A stretch of DNA of 17,321 nt from the NCBI GenBank assembly GCA_036389715.1, contig DASVWH010000240.1, forward strand, positions 1 to 17,321. The letters run 5' to 3'. The stretch is from DASVWH01 sp036389715 (GTDB lineage: Bacteria > Acidobacteriota > Blastocatellia > Pyrinomonadales > Pyrinomonadaceae). The first letter of the stretch is position 1. Each line of letters opens with the position of its first letter. A program made the translations under genes and the position numbers. This document shows, one piece after another, positions 15,101-17,321 of the stretch. The notes beneath the pieces were generated by a model. That model searched no databases and was not told where the DNA came from. It saw only the letters and a program-made list of their open reading frames with translations.

Positions 15101-17321
15101 TAACAACCCCACGCCGAACGTCGGCGGCAGCGTCACCTTCACCATTACCGTCAGCAACAACGGCCCGTATGCCGCCACCGGCGTTTCCGTCAAAGACCAA
15201 TTACCGGTCGGGCTGACCTACGTTTCTGACGACTCCGGCGGCGCTTATAACAGCACGACGGGCATCTGGACCATCGGCACTATCAATGCTTCGGGCTCGG
15301 CCACCTTGCACATCACTGCGACGGTCACTTCGGGGGCCACTAGCGGCGTGACCAATACGGCCGAAGTCTTCACTTCCGACCAGTTCGACCCGAACTCGAC
15401 TCCCGGCAATAATGTCCCAGGTGAAAACGATCAGAGCAGCGCGGCGGTGAGAGCGCAGAGCGCGGACCTCTCATTATCCAAGACGGTTAACAACCCGTCG
15501 CCGAGCGTCGGCGAGAGCGTCGTCTTTACGCTCACGCTGAGCAATGCAGGGCCTGACGCTGCGACTAATGTCCAGGTCGGCGATTCCCTGCCCGCCGGGT
15601 TGCAGTTCGTCTCTGCGACAGCCAGCACGGGCTCTTACGATGCCGCCTCGGGCGTCTGGACAGTGGGAACGGTCGCGGTGGGAACCCCTGCCACGCTGAA
15701 CATTACGGCGCAGGTTCAGGCAACGGGCACTATCACCAACACTGCCGAGGTCATCAATTCGGGCGTGTTCGACCCGGATTCGACTCCGGCCAATCACGCA
15801 GCGGAGGATGACCAGAGCAGCGCCAGCGTCTCGGCGGGCGTGGCGCAGGCAGACCTCTCGCTGACCAAGACCGTCAATAACCCCACGCCGAACGTCGGCG
15901 GCAGCGTCACCTTCACCATTACCGTCAGCAACGCCGGGCCGCAGGCTGCGACCGGAGTGCAGGTCAAAGACCAGTTACCGGCAGGGCTGACTTATGTCTC
16001 CGACAATGCGAGCGGCGCTTATAACAGCACGACGGGCATCTGGACCGTCGGCACTATCAATGCTTCGGGCTCGGCCACCTTGCACATCACTGCGACGGTC
16101 ACTTCGGCGGCGGCGGGCGGCGTGTCGAACACTGCGCAGGTCAACGCTTCCGACCAGTCCGACCCGGATTCGACGCCCGGCAATAACGTCACGACCGAAG
16201 ACGATCAGAGCAGCGCCACGGTCACGCCGCTCAGCGCCGATCTCTCCATTACGAAGAGCGATTCGCCGGACCCGGTCGCGCCCGGCGGCACACTGACCTA
16301 TACCATCGTCGTCACCAATAATGGCCCGAACGCGGCCCAAAACGTCACAGTCACGGACAACCTGCCCTCCGAAGTGACCTTCACCGGCTGCGCTTCGCAA
16401 TCGGGCAACGGCGTCTGCGCCGGGACCGGCAATAACCGCACGGTGACGTTCGCTTCAATCGCGAGCGGCGCGTCCGAGACCATCACGCTCCAGGGCACGG
16501 TCAGCGGCACGGCTGCCGACAACTCGACCATCAACAATACGGCGAGCGTCGGTTCAGCCACCACTTTTGACCCCGCCACGGCGAACAACTCCGCCGCCGC
16601 TTCGACGACCGTGCATCTGACTTCGGCCGACATCGAGACGACCAAGAGCGATTCGCCGGACCCCGTACTGGCGGGCAATAACATCACCTACACGATCAAC
16701 GTCATCAATCGCGGGCCGGACGCGGCGAGCGGACTGACCTTCACGGATACAGTGCCGTCGAACACGACCTTTGTGTCGCTCTCGTCCCCTGTAGGCTGGA
16801 CGTGTTCCACTCTTCCGGCGGCGGGCGGGACGGGCCAGATAACCTGCACTGCGAGCACGCTCGCTTCCGCGCAGACTAACACCTTCACTTTGGTCGTCAA
16901 GGTTGACCCGAACGTGACGGCCGGGACCGTCATCTCCAACACGGCCGCGGCTTCGAGCGGGACGAACGATCCCGCGCCGGGCAATAACTCGGACACGGAG
17001 CAGACGACCGTCCAGGCATCGGCCAGGCTCTCCGTGACCAAGACGGACACGCCGGACCCGGTCGCCATCGGCAACAACATCACTTACACCATCACCGTCA
17101 CCAACGGCGGCCCGGACAATGCCAGCAGCGCGACGCTGACGGACGCTATCCCTGCAAACACGACCTTCAAATCGTTCACGACCGCGCCCGGCTGGACCTG
17201 CACGACTCCGGCGGTCAATGGGACAGGCACGGTCAGTTGCACGAACCCGACCCAGAATGTCGGGCAATCGGTCTTTACTCTAGTGGTCAACGTCAACAGT
17301 ACGGCGACGGACGGTACCGTT
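6033..17321 (+). CDS. Giant modular exported protein (propeller, TIGR03437-like, LTD, BIG_2, Calx-beta, DUF11), 3' end outside window
   Basis: A single uninterrupted frame of 3763 codons, still open at the right edge; I checked the frame at ten or more points. The chosen start is GTG 6033, just before a signal-peptide-like segment (hydrophobic residues 6-23). The frame has an upstream stop at 5961 and the next in-frame ATG (6078) would cut into the hydrophobic core. Domain order by residue: propeller about 40-408; TIGR03437-like 410-629; LTD 633-811; BIG_2 812-899 and 900-988; LTD 989-1174; BIG_2 1175-1274; carboxypeptidase-regulatory-like 1275-1370; LTD 1371-1574; Calx-beta x3 1580-1915; LTD 1916-2108; Calx-beta x3 2109-2449; LTD 2451-2654; Calx-beta x2 2655-2875; DUF11 x7 from 2876. 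It is likely secreted or surface-bound and calcium-binding; adhesion or matrix function is inference. No catalytic domain is visible. Any anchor or sorting signal would lie beyond the window. Confidence 0.92.
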   Translation, partial: MPRLRVLTILLCLALMFCALGLWRVRSQSGGVRRLTNTTEEGLSLNPSLSGNGRRVAFESTEDIARAGGGDHFRSIRADLNSEPPTFMQLGGTRSPAPGISQDGSRIAFAAKEDPLGTNPDGNSEIFFFDGSALRQVTNTTPADISQRVRDGNFQPSLSDDGRFIAFSSNRNLASANADANLEIFIYDTATQGFTQLTSTTEAVGASDAKISGDGTRVAYIRQTGATPAVQRDLVLQDRAGGAPRVLATNVQALAFTYGRAISDDGTRIVYSAETATNSSQVFLYDGRSNTTRQVTTLAARETDVPLHPTISGDGNRLAFATRRTVIPGNSDNSIELYTYDVLTARFTRVTSAPAEADGFNGSTRVVEVVSSLNDNGSVIAFNFPRLLTETVANTELQNNSEIYVTAIPLTLTVLNGASFGHEPAPVKAVAPNSIAVALGSSLASTTEHSQRQADGTFPRSVGGTTVTVNGRQAQIFYVSPTQVNFLVPAETELGTAEVVVTNAEGFQSRGSVTVLRAAPGVFTYSGDGLGEGVILNADTLQPGPFDPSNGQLRLLIFTTGARNATQVTVTAAGRSLTVETVTPSSNMPGLDEIRVLVPSDLRGAGTVELVVHADGRDSNPVTVIFSGDAHRDVVINEVLADPPDGQAGDANHDGVRSGSDDEFVELVNTSGRDLDISGYQLLTRSTSATSDTVRHTFAAGTIFPAGSAIVVFGGGAFDPADPVFGGAQVLKASTGGLSLINSGGVVTLQSVSHETVDIFSYGGSTGLNGDANQSLTRSPDATGQFAPHSTAPGSGGRLFSPGTRIDGSPFITQSISRIEITPTEATINVGAQQQFTARAYDANGQLLTGVLFQWQSSNPAVATVDQNGLATGVSAGTTQIRASARGVQSGPALLTVRDVERTLTRVEVTPSPATIPVGGSQQFTARGFDQFGNEITGLAFVWESSNTAVATVDQSGLATAIAQGQAIIKATSQGVSGTATLNVTPPTLVINEVLADPPGSATTDTQGDANHDGVRSSSDDEFVELVNATTAGLDISGWTLRTRATGSTTETVRHTFIAGRTVPAGEAIVVFGGGAFDPANPAFRCAQVVKASTGGLSLTNGGLTLVVRDAAGNLVTQFAYGTSTPLNGDANQSLTRSPDITGAFTLHSTAPGSDGRVFSPGTRVNGSPFGNCPARLASVTISPSSASIVTGQSTQFTAQAFDQFGQPLPGATISFASDNTGVATVDSVTTDPSTGIATATVTGRAPGTAHITAQATDGATTVSSSQATLTVTSQAITYSVSGQVKDVGNNPLSGVLITFEMNFEGTLSTRTVVTDANGNYSSGDLGCQNSVKVTPSKTGYTFSPSAISFVSTRCLSGSDTANFTGTPASAGTLVISQIYGGGGNTGATYTHDFVEIFNSGTTTVNFATTPYSIQYTGAAGSFGGATASSLTVINSGTIAPGQYFLVQEFGPTTAAGVALPTPDATGSINLATSGGKVALVIGTAPVSAVACPGDDPATTQPNPANNNIADFVGYGSAASATCYEGQGPAPAHANTTADFRKAGGCLDSNNNAFDFLVGRTTPRNTASPLNNCASGGRPEMTISDVTVTEGNTGTVNATFAVTLSVPASSTVTVDFTTADGTATAGTDYQATSGTLTFAPGDLTKTVTVLVNGDTLDEANETFFVNLTNAVNATLLDNQGQGTITDNDAAPTISINDTSVAEGDAGTTSATFNVTLSAASGQTVTVNYATADGTATAGTDYQAATGTLTFSPGQTTQTVTVLVNGDTTFEPSETFNVNLTGPTNATIADPLGQGTITNDDAPPSTPAVSINDIAVTEGNTGTKTLDFTVSLSTSGTQPITVDYATADGTATAGTDYLAATGMLTFAPGETVKTISVTINGDTTIEPDETFFVNLTNPVNATFTDPQGQGTITNDDTAPPVAGVVVISQIYGGGGNTGAPFNADFIELFNPGTSAVDITTWSVQYASGSSTSGNFSVTPLCPTGTCSIAAGGYFLVKEAGGATGSSFTADVTGTIGMSASSGKVALVTTTTPLSAASGCSTLLAGAVDFVGYGSATCFEGTGPTPAPGNTTAALRKSGGCQDTNDNASDFLVGTPTPRYSGSPRNFCNGVSVSIDNVTVTEGNSGTVAANFTVTLSAASAQTVTVDFTTADGTATAGSDYQSNGGTLTFAPGDLTKTVTVLVNGDTLDEANETFFVNLTNAVNANISASQGTGTITDDDATPSLSINDVTVAEGNAGAGTTNATFTVTLSAQSGQQVTVDFATAAGSATAGTDYQATSGTLTFAPGQTSKTVTVLVNGDTDFENDETFFVNLTNPVNATLTDPQGQATITNDDPAPVIPALSINDATVTEGDVGTVNATFTVTLSSTSTQTVTVNYSTSTTPGTATAEADYLAAAGMLTFAPGETTQTITVTVKGDTLVEPDETFFVTLSSPTNATLLDNQGQGTISNDDFAHLVISQVYGGGGNTGAPYTNDFIEIFNRGTTTVNFATTPYSVQYASAASSFGAANTITVINSGTIAPGQYFLIQEAATNTASCGSAPCGAALPTPDASGNINLATTGGKVALVSGTAPVTAAACPGATTPATTPNSLTIVDFLGYGTANCYEGTAAAPAHANTTADFRKAGGCLDTDQNSTDFFVSAPTPRNTFSPTNDCSGGLRPEITINDRALSESNTSVAFTVTLSTASTLTVTVDFSTANGTAIAGADYTATSGTLTFAPGDTSKTITVTVNNDALDEANETYFVNLSNPSNGTILDGQGLGTINDNDPTPSLSINNASVAEGDSGTKTLDLTVTLSAASGQTVTVNYATADGTATAGTDYVAATGMLTFAPGETVKTISVTINGDTTIEPDETFSVTLSGATNATLPAAPGQGTITNDDVAVDLSITKTDTPDPVNAGENITYTLTVTNNSATAAAQSVTVSDQIPANTTLVSVGTPPTGWTRTDATPPGGTGTITFSRATMPATAPEKTATFTITVNVNSSAANNSSIGNTATVSSTTEDDNPSNNSATTATAVRTPADLALAKSVNNPTPNVGGSVTFTITVSNNGPYAATGVSVKDQLPVGLTYVSDDSGGAYNSTTGIWTIGTINASGSATLHITATVTSGATSGVTNTAEVFTSDQFDPNSTPGNNVPGENDQSSAAVRAQSADLSLSKTVNNPSPSVGESVVFTLTLSNAGPDAATNVQVGDSLPAGLQFVSATASTGSYDAASGVWTVGTVAVGTPATLNITAQVQATGTITNTAEVINSGVFDPDSTPANHAAEDDQSSASVSAGVAQADLSLTKTVNNPTPNVGGSVTFTITVSNAGPQAATGVQVKDQLPAGLTYVSDNASGAYNSTTGIWTVGTINASGSATLHITATVTSAAAGGVSNTAQVNASDQSDPDSTPGNNVTTEDDQSSATVTPLSADLSITKSDSPDPVAPGGTLTYTIVVTNNGPNAAQNVTVTDNLPSEVTFTGCASQSGNGVCAGTGNNRTVTFASIASGASETITLQGTVSGTAADNSTINNTASVGSATTFDPATANNSAAASTTVHLTSADIETTKSDSPDPVLAGNNITYTINVINRGPDAASGLTFTDTVPSNTTFVSLSSPVGWTCSTLPAAGGTGQITCTASTLASAQTNTFTLVVKVDPNVTAGTVISNTAAASSGTNDPAPGNNSDTEQTTVQASARLSVTKTDTPDPVAIGNNITYTITVTNGGPDNASSATLTDAIPANTTFKSFTTAPGWTCTTPAVNGTGTVSCTNPTQNVGQSVFTLVVNVNSTATDGTV
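6171..7259 (+). other. Seven PD40/TolB-like propeller blades in the giant protein
   Basis: Seven copies of the PD40 pattern P-x-[IL]-S-x-[DN]-G-x-x-[IV]-A-[FY] occur at residues of about 47 (PSLSGNGRRVAF), 98 (PGISQDGSRIAF), 156 (PSLSDDGRFIAF), 209 (AKISGDGTRVAY), 260 (RAISDDGTRIVY), 309 (PTISGDGNRLAF) and 370 (VSSLNDNGSVIAF). Spacings of about 50-60 residues and the count of seven fit one closed seven-bladed beta-propeller. Such domains usually mediate protein or ligand binding in the periplasm or outside the cell. Confidence 0.85.
7260..7919 (+). other. TIGR03437-like (Solibacter C-terminal type) domain inside the giant protein
   Basis: Residues 410-629. The pattern matches this family as I know it: an LNGASF start, APNSIAVALGSSLA, then VGGTTVTVNGRQAQIFYVSP, TQVNFLVPAE, TAEVVVTNAEG, APGVF and a final LDEIRVLVP. 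The domain is usually at the C-terminus of acidobacterial exported proteins; here it sits internally. Its function is unknown. It is the main clue to the host phylum. Confidence 0.75.
7929..9854 (+). repeat. LTD - BIG_2 - BIG_2 - LTD - BIG_2 block
   Basis: Two lamin-tail domains (7929-8465 and 8997-9554) share VINEVLADPP, GDANHDGVRS-SDDEFVELVN, IVVFGGGAFDPA, KASTGGLSL, LNGDANQSLTRSPD and SPGTR-GSPF. Three bacterial Ig-like BIG_2 domains (8466-8729, 8730-8996, 9555-9854) show the usual I-P-V-G-x-x-x-QFTA and SSN-AVATVD-GLAT patterns. LTDs are extracellular beta-sandwich modules in bacteria, often in large exported proteins and nucleases. BIG_2 domains are typical of adhesins. The two LTDs are about 1068 bp apart and are probably an old duplication. 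Confidence 0.85.
9855..10142 (+). other. Carboxypeptidase-regulatory-like beta-sandwich module
   Basis: Residues 1275-1370. YSVSGQVKDVGNNPLSGVLITF followed by TVVTDANGNYSSGDLG and GYTFSPSAISFV is typical of the transthyretin-like or SdrB-like spacers found in exported proteins. Two cysteines (in LGCQN and TRCLSG) may form a disulfide. It separates the LTD/BIG_2 half from the LTD/Calx-beta half. Confidence 0.7.
10938..11052 (+). repeat. DNA repeat copy in Calx-beta 1, partner at 12528-12642
   Basis: 115 bp identical to 12528-12642 (Calx-beta 4) except at 11024 and 11039, both C to T. The offset is exactly 1590 bp, and high similarity extends left to about 10864 with more mismatches. Other Calx-beta copies differ far more at synonymous sites. 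Confidence 0.9.
12528..12642 (+). repeat. DNA repeat copy in Calx-beta 4, partner at 10938-11052
   Basis: Second copy of the 115-bp repeat with two mismatches, displaced by 1590 bp (530 codons). Confidence 0.9.
14403..14583 (+). repeat. Mosaic Calx-beta 8 made of segments matching Calx-beta 2 and Calx-beta 3
   Basis: 14403-14479 matches 11178-11254 (Calx-beta 2) with two mismatches. 14466-14583 matches 11586-11703 (Calx-beta 3) with four mismatches. Beyond each segment the similarity falls off. The shared GCCGGGACCGATTA stretch is the likely crossover zone. Confidence 0.85.
15105..15333 (+). repeat. DNA repeat copy in DUF11 module 2, partner in module 4
   Basis: 15105-15158 is identical to 15879-15932, and 15238-15333 matches 16012-16107 with one mismatch (15273). 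Both segments share an offset of 774 bp, exactly two DUF11 modules. The segment between them is more diverged. Confidence 0.9.
15879..16107 (+). repeat. DNA repeat copy in DUF11 module 4, partner in module 2
   Basis: Partner of 15105-15333 at an offset of 774 bp. Module 3 between them is clearly more divergent, so the relation skips a module. Confidence 0.9.

Larger units (their letters stand above)
14658..17321 (+). repeat. DUF11 repeat array, at least seven copies, running off the window
   Basis: Modules of about 125-135 residues begin near 14658, 15066, 15450, 15831, 16224, 16614 and 17013; the last is cut by the window edge. Each opens with ADLS[IL]-K[ST] and continues with NP-P-VGGSVTFTITVSN-GP or SPDPV-TYTI-V-N-GP, then a DQ[LI]P motif and a closing NTA-V segment. 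DUF11 modules are beta-sandwich stalk-like repeats in bacterial surface proteins. Short acidic linkers such as EDDQSSA join several copies. Confidence 0.88.

Noticed and set aside
14673..17296. - strand open frames opposite the DUF11 array
   Set aside because: They repeat with the DUF11 period and have no independent domain or start signal; they are antisense shadows.
10143..17321. CRISPR array or mobile-element repeats
   Set aside because: Repeats are long, imperfect, in frame and coding; there are no short identical repeats with unique spacers, no transposase and no terminal inverted repeats.

Overview
The window is high-GC bacterial DNA with ordinary, densely packed genes over the first 5.6 kb. 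The remaining 11.3 kb is a single giant open reading frame on the + strand that runs off the right edge. The best guess for the source is an Acidobacteriota-like bacterium. The giant protein carries a domain resembling TIGR03437, which was defined from Solibacter, together with lamin-tail, Calx-beta and DUF11 modules typical of that phylum's large exported proteins. Most starts lack a clear Shine-Dalgarno sequence. This assignment is inference; there is no rRNA or other marker in the window.

Layout, left to right: (1) the 3' two-thirds of a phosphoglucomutase/phosphomannomutase; (2) mutM, an oxidised-purine DNA glycosylase; (3) a small secreted protein of unknown function, broken by a single-base frameshift in a C tract; (4) a 324-bp intergenic region with a strong sigma70-type promoter, a compact set of RNA helices closed by a long-range stem, and a perfect 10-bp terminator hairpin; (5) a bifunctional homocysteine S-methyltransferase/methylenetetrahydrofolate reductase (YitJ type); (6) a convergent TIGR01777-family sugar epimerase-like protein on the - strand; (7) a divergent intergenic region of about 390 bp; (8) the giant gene, at least 3763 codons from a GTG start at 6033.

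The giant gene reads in one frame from 6033 to 17321. Its order is: signal peptide, seven-bladed TolB/PD40-type propeller, TIGR03437-like domain, lamin-tail domain (LTD), two BIG_2, LTD, BIG_2, a carboxypeptidase-regulatory-like domain, LTD plus 3 Calx-beta, LTD plus 3 Calx-beta, LTD plus 2 Calx-beta, then at least seven DUF11 modules. It looks like a very large exported, calcium-binding, probably adhesive or matrix protein. Several modules share near-identical DNA, pointing to recent internal duplication or gene conversion.

The most interesting candidate for an undescribed element is the leader before the methionine-cycle gene (about 2490-2668). It has the layout of a transcription-terminating riboswitch, but I cannot assign it to a known class. 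The genes do not form one obvious pathway. Apart from the leader and its downstream gene, neighbours appear independently controlled.
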